Source: Burkholderiales bacterium UBA2463
GTDB lineage: Bacteria > Pseudomonadota > Gammaproteobacteria > Burkholderiales > Burkholderiaceae_A
DNA length: 18,158 bases
NCBI GenBank assembly: GCA_002342295.1
Contig: DDPR01000001.1
Coordinates: 1 to 18,158 of the forward strand
Direction: 5' to 3'
Part shown: positions 1 to 6,720 of the stretch, piece by piece
Layout of the letters: every line of letters starts with the position of its first letter
Numbering within the stretch: the stretch's first letter is position 1
Made by a program: the position numbers and the translations under genes
Notes under the pieces: model-generated
What the model was told of the DNA's origin: nothing
The model's database searches: none
What the model saw: only the letters and a program-made list of their open reading frames with translations

Positions 1-251
1 AGATTGCCAGGGCAGTGCTCCTCGAGCGCAGCCGGTATGGTGTTGACGTAGGCCGTCGCGGCTGAGAAAGGCAGATTGCCTCCCGAGCGACGCGTCTTAT
101 CGATGAGGGCTTCGACCAGAAACTGGGCGCGCTCCGGGCCCTCTGCAGCAATCACTGCCTCTAGCGCAGCGAGCCACTCGCTCGTCTCCTGAGGATCGGA
201 GTCGGCAGCGGTGTTCATGAGCTGGCTGACATGTGCGGGTAGCGTCGACAT
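1..251 (-). CDS. aceE: pyruvate dehydrogenase E1 component, homodimeric type (5' part)
   Basis: This is the N-terminal 83 codons of a gene that runs off the left edge; it reads from ATG at 251 leftwards without a stop. The peptide has the hallmarks of the AceE N-terminus: an acidic start (SDPQETSEWLAALEAVIAAE), then GPERAQFLVEALIDKTRR, then an AAYVNTIP segment followed by PGN. The same order is seen in E. coli AceE (EWLQAIESVI, ERAQYLIDQL, YINTIP, PGN). AceE decarboxylates pyruvate and passes the acetyl group to the lipoyl E2 of the pyruvate dehydrogenase complex in the cytoplasm. The start is supported by AAGGA about 7 nt upstream of the ATG. The gene is divergent from the histidine kinase, so 252-369 must hold both promoters. 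The active site lies outside the window. Confidence 0.9.
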   Translation of the reverse strand, partial: MSTLPAHVSQLMNTAADSDPQETSEWLAALEAVIAAEGPERAQFLVEALIDKTRRSGGNLPFSAATAYVNTIPAALEEHCPGN

Positions 252-313
252 GTTGTTGTCCTTGGTTGTTTGTTAGGGCCATTCTCGGGGCTAGACCGTG
301 CCGAAAGCAATGG

Positions 314-354
314 TTTTACCGCAATGCGACACAACATTCCATATAGCGGTAAAA
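314..354. promoter_or_regulatory. 9-bp inverted repeat in the aceE / histidine kinase divergent region
   Basis: The arms TTTTACCGC (314-322) and GCGGTAAAA (346-354) are perfect reverse complements separated by 23 bp, with about 32 bp between arm centres (close to three helical turns). They lie just upstream of the preferred kinase start at 370 and on the promoter side of aceE. This geometry suits a dimeric regulator, possibly the adjacent response regulator acting on its own operon. That role is inference; only the repeat is observed. Confidence 0.45.
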
Positions 355-369
355 ACAAGGGGGCACCGC

Positions 370-1923
370 ATGAAAGCTACACTTCAGCGCGTGAACCTTA
401 AGTTTCCGCGCCTTGTGCTCCACGGCCGTCAGACCACTACCGAGGAGGAGCTCTCGCGAGAGGTGGCCTTTCGACGCGCTATGGAGCAGTCCATGCCCAT
501 TGGGCTGCGCGTGGTGGACCTCGAGGGGCGCATTAGCTATGTCAACCCCGCCTTCTGTCGGCTGGTGGGGCTCAATGAGCAAGATCTCATAGGCCAGCTG
601 CCGCCCTACTCCTACTGGCCGCCCGAGGAAAACGAACAACACCGACTCAACATCAAGCGGCTCCTCAATGGGGAGGTCAAGCACCTCAACACCAAGATCT
701 CAATGATGCATAAGAACGGTCAGCGACTGACCTGCCGAATGCTCACCTCCCCCCTCGAAGATGCGAGCGGCAAACAGGTGGGCTGGATGACCTCGGTGAC
801 CGACATCACCGAACCCACCCGCATCCGACAGGAACTTGCTCAGGCCCAAGAGCGTTTCATCACCGTGCTTCAGTCGCTTGATGCATCGGTCTCGGTGGCT
901 CCCCAGGCGCCTAGCGATGAGCTTCTTTTTGCCAATGAGGCCTACCGAAAATGGTTCGGTGGGTCGCTGGATCTTGGTCATCGCGCCCTCGTTCGGGACA
1001 ACCCCTCGGCCTGGTCAGAGAGTCGAGATGTTTTTAACGAGGCCGCGCAGCGATGGTTTGATGTGCGCGTGCGAAGCATTCAGTGGGTGGACGGGCGCGT
1101 GGTTCAGCTGGCTGTGGCCAATGACATCACCCAAAAGCGTCTCTCCGAGGAGGCCCAGCGGCTGCAGTATGAGCGCATCGAGCAGACCTCCCGTCTGATC
1201 AATATGGGTGAAATGGCCTCCTCCCTCGCCCACGAGCTCAATCAGCCTCTGACGGCCATTGCCAACTACACCATGGGTGCCACCGCGCGCATTCGAGCGG
1301 CCGCAGAGGCCGGCACACACGTGCCCCCAGATGACCTTGTGGAGATGCTCACCAAGACTGCACGCCAGGCCGAGCGGGCGGGAACCGTCATTAAACGGAT
1401 TCGCGCATTCGTCAAACGCAGTGACCCCGTGCGCAAGTTTGTGGAGCCCGAACAAATTGTTGCCGAGGCTGTGGGACTGGTCGAGGTGGATGCCCGGGCC
1501 ATTGGTGTGCAGATTCGCTGCGACCTCGATCCCAACCTGCCCGCGCTTCACGTCGACCCTGTGCTCATCGAGCAGGTGCTTCTCAACCTCGTAAAGAACG
1601 GGGTTGAGGCCATGCGTGATGGGCCCCACCGACTCCTTCAGGTGCGCGTTCTAATGTCGGAATCCGACATGCTTTTCTCGGTCATCGACCGCGGCACCGG
1701 CGTGGCGCCCGAGATTCGTGACCGCCTCTTTGACTCCTTTTACACAACCAAGCCCGACGGCATGGGAATGGGGCTCAACATCTGTCGATCTATTATTGAG
1801 GCCCATCAGGGTCAGCTCTGGTTTGAGGACAACCCCGAGGGGGGAAGCAGCTTTCAGTTTCTGCTGCCCATCGAGCCTGCAGTCCAGGATGAGCAACACA
1901 CCGAGGAGAAGACGAATGCATGA
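370..1923 (+). CDS. PAS-domain sensor histidine kinase, cytoplasmic, FixL/NtrB-like
   Basis: This 517-aa protein has no transmembrane segment. A first PAS domain spans about residues 35-150 (VVDLEGRISYVNPAF, then a PPYSYWPPEE loop and a GWMTSVTDIT end). A degenerate second PAS spans about 160-260. The HisKA box has phospho-acceptor His288 in SSLAHELNQPLTAI. The HATPase domain shows the N-box (Asn410 in NLVKNGVEAM), G1 (Asp440 in DRGTGV) and G2 (464-468, GMGMG). It should autophosphorylate and pass phosphate to the overlapping response regulator. I chose ATG 370 because AAGGGGG lies just upstream; a GTG at 298 gives 24 more residues, has no good ribosome site and would make the inverted repeat coding. 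No haem-binding PAS histidine is evident, so the signal is unknown. The reading frame overlaps the regulator by 8 bp. Confidence 0.9.
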   Translation: MKATLQRVNLKFPRLVLHGRQTTTEEELSREVAFRRAMEQSMPIGLRVVDLEGRISYVNPAFCRLVGLNEQDLIGQLPPYSYWPPEENEQHRLNIKRLLNGEVKHLNTKISMMHKNGQRLTCRMLTSPLEDASGKQVGWMTSVTDITEPTRIRQELAQAQERFITVLQSLDASVSVAPQAPSDELLFANEAYRKWFGGSLDLGHRALVRDNPSAWSESRDVFNEAAQRWFDVRVRSIQWVDGRVVQLAVANDITQKRLSEEAQRLQYERIEQTSRLINMGEMASSLAHELNQPLTAIANYTMGATARIRAAAEAGTHVPPDDLVEMLTKTARQAERAGTVIKRIRAFVKRSDPVRKFVEPEQIVAEAVGLVEVDARAIGVQIRCDLDPNLPALHVDPVLIEQVLLNLVKNGVEAMRDGPHRLLQVRVLMSESDMLFSVIDRGTGVAPEIRDRLFDSFYTTKPDGMGMGLNICRSIIEAHQGQLWFEDNPEGGSSFQFLLPIEPAVQDEQHTEEKTNA

Positions 1924-2554
1924 GATGGTCTATGTGGTCGATGACGATGAGGCCGTGCGCGATTCGCTGCGCTGGCTGCTAGAGGGTCACGGCTTTCGGG
2001 TGATGGCATTTGAGACCCCGGGTCGCTTTCTCTCCCACATGCTCTCGACGCACTCGGGCTCCGCCTGCGCCATCCTCGATGTGCGCATGCCCGGCATGTC
2101 CGGCATTGAGCTTCACGAGGAGCTGGGTCGCCACAACATCAACCTGCCCATCATCTTCATCACCGGACATGGAACAGTCCCCATGGCGGTGGACAGCATG
2201 AAGCGTGGCGCCATCGATTTTCTGGAAAAGCCATTTAACGATGAGCAGCTCTGCTCGCTTGTGGCCGCCGCCCTCACCAAGGTGCGCAGTGAGCAAGACC
2301 GAATCATCTCGTCCCGAACGGCCAAGGAGATGATCAGCCGCCTCACGCCGCGTGAGTCGCAGGTCCTTGAGCGAATTGTTGCTGGTCGTCTCAACAAGCA
2401 GATCGCAGACGATCTGAGCATCAGCATCAAGACGGTGGAGGCCCACCGAGCCAACATCATGGACAAGATTGAGGCCCGAACCATGGCCGATCTGATGAAG
2501 ACTGCACTGGCCGCAGGGCCCATGCCTGGAGCCCTCACGCCTAGTCAGCGCTAG
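1916..2554 (+). CDS. FixJ/NarL-family response regulator, LuxR-type HTH
   Basis: This 212-aa response regulator consists of an N-terminal receiver and a C-terminal LuxR-type helix-turn-helix. The receiver has the acidic pocket Asp9-Asp10-Asp11, phospho-acceptor Asp55 in LDVRMPGMSG, Thr83 in FITGHG and Lys105 in FLEKPF. The DNA-binding domain begins near LTPRESQVLERIVAG and contains NKQIADDLSISIKTVEAHR, the standard GerE/LuxR signature. The arrangement and KPF-type receiver match the FixJ/TodT/StyR group. The start ATG overlaps the kinase stop and is preceded by GAGGAG about 10 nt upstream; an in-frame ATG at 1925 is the alternative. Partner specificity with the upstream kinase is inferred from overlap. 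Target genes are unknown; neighbouring aceE and its own promoter are plausible. No clear terminator follows, so transcription may run into the tRNA. Confidence 0.9.
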   Translation: MHEMVYVVDDDEAVRDSLRWLLEGHGFRVMAFETPGRFLSHMLSTHSGSACAILDVRMPGMSGIELHEELGRHNINLPIIFITGHGTVPMAVDSMKRGAIDFLEKPFNDEQLCSLVAAALTKVRSEQDRIISSRTAKEMISRLTPRESQVLERIVAGRLNKQIADDLSISIKTVEAHRANIMDKIEARTMADLMKTALAAGPMPGALTPSQR

Positions 2555-2570
2555 ATGCGCGTGGTATTCT
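2542..2570 (+). promoter_or_regulatory. candidate sigma70 promoter with extended -10 for tRNA-Arg
   Basis: TAGTCA (2542-2547) and TATTCT (2565-2570) are spaced by 17 bp, and TGG directly before the -10 makes an extended -10 element. Transcription would begin about 12 nt before the mature tRNA 5' end. The -35 lies in the last codons of the response regulator gene. Each hexamer matches consensus at four of six positions, so this is plausible but unproven. Confidence 0.4.
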
Positions 2571-2589
2571 CTCGCTCTTTGTTTTAAGG

Positions 2590-2666
2590 GCGCCCGTAGC
2601 TCAGTTGGATAGAGTACCTGGCTACGAACCAGGGGGTCGTGGGTTCGAATCCTGCCGGGCGCGCCA
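2590..2666 (+). tRNA. tRNA-Arg (anticodon ACG)
   Basis: This 77-nt cloverleaf can be drawn completely. The acceptor stem GCGCCCG (2590-2596) pairs with CGGGCGC (2656-2662), followed by discriminator G and an encoded CCA (2664-2666). The D stem is GCTC/GAGT with a wobble closing pair, and the D loop is AGTTGGATA. The anticodon stem CCTGG/CCAGG encloses loop CTACGAA with anticodon ACG at 2624-2626. The T loop is TTCGAAT on a GTGGG/CCTGC stem with two G-U pairs. A34 is normally edited to inosine so the tRNA reads CGU, CGC and CGA. CGA codons are frequent in the flanking genes. The next coding sequence starts only four bases after the CCA. Confidence 0.97.
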
Positions 2667-2670
2667 AGTC

Positions 2671-3780
2671 ATGCCTTCTCTTACCATCGCAGGTGCAGGC
2701 ATTGCAGGGCTCTCCTGCGCCATCACGCTTGCTCAGCACGGCCTTCAGTGCCCCATCCTCGAATCAAGAGTCGAGCCGCCCCGTGAAGGCGCGGGCATTC
2801 AGCTTGGCCCCAACGCAGTCTTCACGCTCAGGGCCCTGGGCATTGATTCAGAGTTCTTCCATCGCTGCGCGCAGCCGCAGGCCATCTCGGTGTTTCGCCT
2901 GGAGTCCGGAAAGAAGCTCTGTTCCCTCTCGCTGAAAGACTTCGTTCAGCGCTATCACTCTCCCTACCTCACCTGTCATCGAGCAGACCTCTACAAGGCC
3001 CTGCTCGCACGCGCAAAATCACTGGGCCTAGAGCCCCTGTGGGGGCACCCATATGTCGCGCCAGAATCGAGCGAGGCCTGGATCATTCGCGCAGACGGCG
3101 TGGGCAGCCAGGGGCAGGCCCCACACAAACACGCTGCAGTTGCCATTCGAGGACTCATCTCCTCAGCGGCTGGACTCGCCTTTGACTGGCCCTTTGAGGT
3201 ACAGCTCTGGGTCGCAGAGGGTCGGCACCTGGTGGTGTATCCCACGGCTCGCACGGGAGAACTCAGTGCCGTGCTCTGCGTGAGCCGAGCCGACCTTGCT
3301 GAGCAGCCATCGGGCTCTCATGTTGATGCAGAGCTTTTCTCAGAATCCCTCGGGCCTCATGCCCAGGCCCTTGAGCCTTTGATCGCTGCGATGGACTCTT
3401 GGTCGAGCTGGCCTCTTTTGTCATCCGATCCTCTGCGAGGACCCCAGACGCTCTTTGGTGAACGCTGTGTTCGCATTGGTGATGCCGCGCACCCGCTCAA
3501 GCCCCACATGGCCCAGGGTGCTGCCCTGGCCCTAGAGGATGGGCTCGTTCTGGGCCGGCTCATCGGTGAGGGCCCCCGAAACGAGGAGGGCCTTGGCCGC
3601 GCAGCGGCTCGATACGCACAGGCTCGATGGCAGCGAGTGGCTCGAATTCAGCGAAAGGCCGAGCGGCTTGGTGAGGTCTTTCAGCAAGGTGGCGTGGTGG
3701 GTGCGGCCCGAGATGCGGCCCTTCGACTTGCTGGGCCGGCTTTTATCAACGACGCCGCGCTCTTTGGGTGGACGGGCTAG
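2671..3780 (+). CDS. FAD-dependent monooxygenase (PHBH/UbiH-like fold), possibly leaderless
   Basis: This 369-aa flavoprotein is of the aromatic-hydroxylase type. A beta-alpha-beta FAD site with GAGIAG (residues 8-13) opens the protein, and the later GD motif appears as RIGDAAHPLKPHMAQGAALALEDG. The middle DG motif is degenerate: RADGV stands where the family usually has GADGI, with no SxVR after it. The segment before it is visibly shorter than in typical salicylate or 3-hydroxybenzoate hydroxylases. The family uses NAD(P)H and O2 to hydroxylate aromatics or isoprenoid quinone precursors; the substrate cannot be told here. The start is forced by the Rossmann fold: ATG 2671 lies 4 nt after the tRNA CCA end, so no separate Shine-Dalgarno sequence exists. 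In-frame upstream starts lie inside the tRNA. It is probably co-transcribed with the tRNA. Confidence 0.82.
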   Translation: MPSLTIAGAGIAGLSCAITLAQHGLQCPILESRVEPPREGAGIQLGPNAVFTLRALGIDSEFFHRCAQPQAISVFRLESGKKLCSLSLKDFVQRYHSPYLTCHRADLYKALLARAKSLGLEPLWGHPYVAPESSEAWIIRADGVGSQGQAPHKHAAVAIRGLISSAAGLAFDWPFEVQLWVAEGRHLVVYPTARTGELSAVLCVSRADLAEQPSGSHVDAELFSESLGPHAQALEPLIAAMDSWSSWPLLSSDPLRGPQTLFGERCVRIGDAAHPLKPHMAQGAALALEDGLVLGRLIGEGPRNEEGLGRAAARYAQARWQRVARIQRKAERLGEVFQQGGVVGAARDAALRLAGPAFINDAALFGWTG

Positions 3781-3809
3781 GGCGGACGGGCCAGACCCCT
3801 CGCCTATCG

Positions 3810-4328
3810 TTACTGCTTGGGAGCGTCGGGCGTCTTCATGCTGTCGGCCAGCGCAGTCTTGATGGCTTTGGTGGCCCCGAAGTTATCGGTCAGTGCGCTC
3901 ACCAAGGAAAAGATGGATCGCTGCGAGATAGCAAAGAGGGTAGAGACGACCTTGGGCGCCTCATCCAGCGTGGAAGAAAATCCGTGGGCCGCCAGGGCCT
4001 GCTCGTTGGTCTGACCAGTGAAGTAGGGCGATACATCTTCGCCACCTCGCCCCTCGGCAACGGCCTTGCGAATGTCGTCATAGGTGATGGGTGAACCATC
4101 GGGAAGTCGATGGTGGACATTCTTGTCTGGCCCCACACCCGTGCTTGCGATGTAGCGGCCCGAGGGCGCTGTCGAGGGCGCCGTCGAGAGCACCTCAGGC
4201 TCGATGGCTTGCACCTGCTTTTCCAGCACCTCTTTGAAGACACCCCCCGGCATGGTCTGGCCAAAAGGGGGCTCTGGGCGTCCGAGGGGGTCGGTGCTCA
4301 ATGCGATCTGCTGCGATTCAATCTTCAT
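3810..4328 (-). CDS. hypothetical protein, 172 aa
   Basis: I do not recognise this protein. It starts at ATG 4328 with a purine-rich GAGAGAAG about 5 nt upstream. There is no signal peptide. The first half is proline-, serine- and threonine-rich, with an STAPSTAPSG repeat. The middle has an apparently structured segment (HRLPDGSPITYDDIRKAVAEG). The C-terminal third is amphipathic or mildly hydrophobic helix (VVSTLFAISQRSIFSLVSAL). The frame has low-complexity but codon-like composition and is the only long frame with a ribosome site here. It converges with the monooxygenase (29-bp gap), and the DCC-family gene lies upstream on the same strand. A secreted or phage/flagellar-type role cannot be excluded; no function is assigned. 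Confidence 0.65.
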   Translation of the reverse strand: MKIESQQIALSTDPLGRPEPPFGQTMPGGVFKEVLEKQVQAIEPEVLSTAPSTAPSGRYIASTGVGPDKNVHHRLPDGSPITYDDIRKAVAEGRGGEDVSPYFTGQTNEQALAAHGFSSTLDEAPKVVSTLFAISQRSIFSLVSALTDNFGATKAIKTALADSMKTPDAPKQ

Positions 4329-4356
4329 GGTCTTCTCTCTGGGCGGACCCCACCTG

Positions 4357-4376
4357 TCGAACGGGTGACAGTTCGA
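4357..4376. promoter_or_regulatory. short inverted repeat upstream of the 172-aa gene
   Basis: TCGAAC (4357-4362) and GTTCGA (4371-4376) are reverse complements with an 8-bp spacer. An overlapping alternative pairing is CTGTC (4354-4358) with GACAG (4367-4371). The site lies 29-48 bp upstream of the ATG at 4328, where an operator or leader hairpin could act. Arms of 6 bp arise by chance often enough that this is only suggestive. Confidence 0.25.
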
Positions 4377-4398
4377 TGCTTAACCGAGTTAAAGCAAG

Positions 4399-4423
4399 AA
4401 GAGGACCACCACAAAGACCTCTT
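4399..4423 (-). terminator. possible rho-independent terminator of the DCC-family gene
   Basis: AAGAGG (4399-4404) and CCTCTT (4418-4423) can pair with a 13-nt loop. Read on the minus strand, the stem overlaps the TAA of the DCC-family gene and is followed by a pyrimidine-rich CTTGCTTT. The stem is short and moderately stable, so the call is weak. A second imperfect dyad (GCTTAAC/GTTAAAGC, about 4378-4395) lies just beyond. Confidence 0.3.
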
Positions 4424-4824
4424 TAGCTGGGTGCCCCACGACGAGCAAAGACCCGCTGAATCGACGGACGAACCCGCAAGAAGACAAGATAAGAGAGTTC
4501 GAGGAGGGTCGGCACCCCGGGAACGTAACGAAGGCGCGAGAGCCAGCGCCAGCCTGGAATGTGCCGCCAGAGCTCCAGAAAGGCCCGGGCCCCAGAGAGC
4601 GGCTCGCCCCCACTAATAGGCTGCACATGAAAGCGCGCCATCAGGACCTCGCGAGGCAGGGGCAGGACCGCGGCTTGGGCGGGCTCAGAGACATCGCACC
4701 AGTCCACTTTCTGCCTGGTATCGAGCCTTCTGTAGAGCGCAATCTCTTTGGTGCAGAGGGGGCAGGATCCGTCAAAGAACACGCGCACGGCAGGCCTCTC
4801 TGCCTCTTCTGAATCTCTCTTCAT
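4423..4824 (-). CDS. DCC-family (DUF393) thiol-disulfide oxidoreductase-like protein
   Basis: This 133-aa protein carries the family hallmark near its N-terminus: FFDGSCPLC with Asp18, Cys21 and Cys24, preceded by a beta strand (AVRV). The segment EIALYRRLDTRQKVDWCDVSE follows, as in YuxK/DUF393 proteins, which look like small thioredoxin-fold proteins. The C-terminal half includes GARAFLELWRHIPGWRWL, typical of the family. A redox or thiol-disulfide role is predicted for the family, but substrates are not established. I chose ATG 4824. A GTG 15 codons upstream (4869) is in frame but would add a non-conserved Trp/Cys-containing tail; the ribosome site for the ATG (GGAGAGG, about 12 nt away) is loose. 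The next gene on the plus strand is divergent. Confidence 0.8.
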   Translation of the reverse strand: MKRDSEEAERPAVRVFFDGSCPLCTKEIALYRRLDTRQKVDWCDVSEPAQAAVLPLPREVLMARFHVQPISGGEPLSGARAFLELWRHIPGWRWLSRLRYVPGVPTLLELSYLVFLRVRPSIQRVFARRGAPS

Positions 4825-4918
4825 CACGCCCACCGTCCTCTCCAAATCCCCTGTGCACCAAACCTTCACCTATTTACCTTAGCATCGGGGAGTCTTGAGC
4901 TCCCCAAAAGAAAACTCC

Positions 4919-5614
4919 ATGATGCGCCTCGCCCTCCTAACCGCCCTTCTTTCAGTAAGCGTCTCGGCGTTTGCGGCGCGCCCCTTCATGACTGACGATG
5001 CCCGACTCACAACATCGGGCAGCTGTCAGCTAGAGAGTTGGACACGTATTTACAAAGACAGCACACAAAAATGGGCGCTTCCTGCCTGTAACCCAACGGG
5101 CAACTTTGAGGTGACGCTCGGCGGTGGGCACACCAAAGACAAGGGCGAGGTCTCCACCAACGACTATGTGCTGCAGGGCAAGTCCCTCTTTCGCGAACTC
5201 AACACCAACGACTACGGCTGGGGCCTTGCCGTAGGCACCGTCAATCACCCGAGCAAGGTGCAGGGGCCCAATGCATTGGGCAACACCTACGCCTACGTGC
5301 CACTCTCCATCTCTACGCTCGACGACAAGGTGATTTATCACACCAACCTGGGCTGGCTAAGAGACAAAGAGACCCGCGAGAATCAGATGACCTTTGGGTT
5401 TGGCGCAGAGATCCAGGCTCGGGATCGCGTTCTGGCCATTGCCGAAGTCTTTGGAAACAACAAGGAGAGGCCGTATTGGCAGACTGGGGCGCGCTATTCC
5501 GTCATTCCCAATCTGTTGCAAGTCGATATGACCGTCGGCGAGAAATTCAATGGGCTCTCGAGCACGCGTTGGATTTCATTTGGTCTGCGCTACATCCCAG
5601 ACTCTATTTTCTAG
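4919..5614 (+). CDS. putative outer-membrane beta-barrel protein with signal peptide
   Basis: This 231-aa exported protein begins with a clear Sec signal (MMRLALLTALLSVSVSAFAA, cleavage expected before RPF). The mature start RPFMTDDARLTTSGSCQLESW resembles a family of proteobacterial outer-membrane or transporter-like proteins that open with ARPF-TDDA. The remainder alternates polar and hydrophobic residues in strand-like segments (FEVTLGGGH, YGWGLAVGTV, TFGFGAEIQ) and ends with aromatic-rich ISFGLRYIPDSIF, where a terminal Phe is typical of barrel proteins handled by BamA. The start is one of two adjacent ATGs (4919 or 4922); an upstream in-frame TTG at 4895 would bury the signal peptide. 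The cargo or function is unknown. It is convergent with the Bug receptor gene. Confidence 0.75.
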   Translation: MMRLALLTALLSVSVSAFAARPFMTDDARLTTSGSCQLESWTRIYKDSTQKWALPACNPTGNFEVTLGGGHTKDKGEVSTNDYVLQGKSLFRELNTNDYGWGLAVGTVNHPSKVQGPNALGNTYAYVPLSISTLDDKVIYHTNLGWLRDKETRENQMTFGFGAEIQARDRVLAIAEVFGNNKERPYWQTGARYSVIPNLLQVDMTVGEKFNGLSSTRWISFGLRYIPDSIF

Positions 5615-5691
5615 CCGGCCTAAAAGCGTTCGCAGCCGATCGGTAGGGCGAATGGAAGCGCCAGGCTACTTCCTCGCGCCCCCCCTACCCC

Positions 5692-6660
5692 CTAGTCCAC
5701 GCTGATCTTGCCGCTCTTGACGAGCTTGGCCCACTCGGCCATCTGCGCTCGGATGAACTTGTCTGCCGCATCGGCTCCGCCTTGAAACGGCTCACCGCTT
5801 AGGCCCAAGACCTTCTCTCTTACCTCGCCAGACTGCATCACCTTTGAAATAGCATCCGAGAGCTTGCTCGTCACGCCGCTCGGCGTGGCCGCGGGGGCAA
5901 AGATTCCGTTCCATTCGTAGACCTCATAGCCCGGCACACCTGCCTCGGACATGATGGGCGTATTGGGCAGAGACGCTGCTCGGTTGCGTCCTGTCACCGC
6001 AAGCGCAATTAACTTGCCGGACTCCACATGGGGCTTGGTCGAGGCCACGCTGCCAAAGAACACGGGCACCTGCCCGCCAAGAACGTCATTAAGTGCGGGG
6101 CCGCCACCCTTATAGGGGATGTGCTGCATGTCCACATTCGCCCTTACTTCAAACAACACGCCGGCTAGGTGCTGGGCCGAGCCATTACCCGAAGACGCAT
6201 AGGCAATCGTGTTTGGCTTGGCCTTTGCCATCGCAATGAGATCCTTCACAGACTTGGCCGGAAAGCTCGGGTGCACCAGCAAGACGTTGGGATACTGCGC
6301 GAGGACGGCGAGTGTCTTGAAATCCTTCAGTGGGTCATAGGGAAGCTTCGGGAACAAGGAGGGGTTCACCGAAAACGAAGACGCATCGAGCAGCAATGTA
6401 TAGCCGTCTGCCGGCGCCTTGGCCACGTACCCTGCAGCGATCTGTCCGCTCGCACCCGGCTTGTTCTCAACGACCACAGAGGTTCCAAGAATCTTGCCCA
6501 AGGGCACCGACACCGTTCGGGCCATGAGGTCTGCCGTGCCGCCAGGTGGGTAGCTCACGATGAGGCGAATGGGGCGACTGGGCCACTCTTCAGCATGAAT
6601 AAAGCCGCCGCTCACTGTTAGAACAATTGCAGCACACAAAAGCCTGAAGAATGCGCTCAT
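5692..6660 (-). CDS. Bug-family tripartite tricarboxylate transporter receptor (first copy)
   Basis: This 322-aa periplasmic binding protein has a signal peptide (about residues 1-23, ending FIHA). It shows the Bug signatures in order: WPSRPIRLIVSYPPGGTAD, VVENKPGASGQIAAGYVAKAPADGYTLL, NPSLFPKLPYDPLKDF, VLLVHPSFPAKSV, HIPYKGGGPALNDVLGGQV and a PGYEVYEWNGIFAP segment. Bug proteins capture carboxylates or related small anions for TctAB-type or other transporters. AGGGGAAG just before the ATG supports the start. No membrane partners are in the window, as is common for orphan Bug receptors in Burkholderiales. It is divergent, with a 60-bp gap, from the amidohydrolase gene, suggesting shared control and a ligand related to that enzyme's pathway. 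The ligand is unknown. Confidence 0.93.
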   Translation of the reverse strand: MSAFFRLLCAAIVLTVSGGFIHAEEWPSRPIRLIVSYPPGGTADLMARTVSVPLGKILGTSVVVENKPGASGQIAAGYVAKAPADGYTLLLDASSFSVNPSLFPKLPYDPLKDFKTLAVLAQYPNVLLVHPSFPAKSVKDLIAMAKAKPNTIAYASSGNGSAQHLAGVLFEVRANVDMQHIPYKGGGPALNDVLGGQVPVFFGSVASTKPHVESGKLIALAVTGRNRAASLPNTPIMSEAGVPGYEVYEWNGIFAPAATPSGVTSKLSDAISKVMQSGEVREKVLGLSGEPFQGGADAADKFIRAQMAEWAKLVKSGKISVD

Positions 6661-6699
6661 TCACTTCCCCTTGGTTGGTGCGACACAAAAGCCGCTTGC

Positions 6700-6719
6700 G
6701 GTCCATGATAGCGTGGACC
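6700..6719. promoter_or_regulatory. inverted repeat GGTCCA-N8-TGGACC between divergent genes
   Basis: The arms GGTCCA (6700-6705) and TGGACC (6714-6719) are perfect reverse complements ending one base before the ATG of the amidohydrolase gene. The site overlaps the place where that gene's ribosome site should be, and no good Shine-Dalgarno is seen there. It could be an operator in the short divergent promoter region or a hairpin hiding the start codon. Confidence 0.4.
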
Positions 6720-6720
6720 C

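Noticed and set aside
97..282. 61-codon minus-strand frame at the left edge
   Set aside because: It overlaps the aceE 5' end in another frame and has the Arg/Cys/His-rich composition of a shadow; the aceE frame matches a known protein.
298..369. Upstream GTG start for the histidine kinase
   Set aside because: No ribosome site before GTG 298, whereas AAGGGGG precedes ATG 370, and the extra residues would translate a perfect inverted repeat.
5642..5689. GGTAGGG / CCCTACC inverted repeat between convergent genes as a bidirectional terminator
   Set aside because: The loop is about 34 nt and there is no T-run on either strand, so stable termination is not supported.
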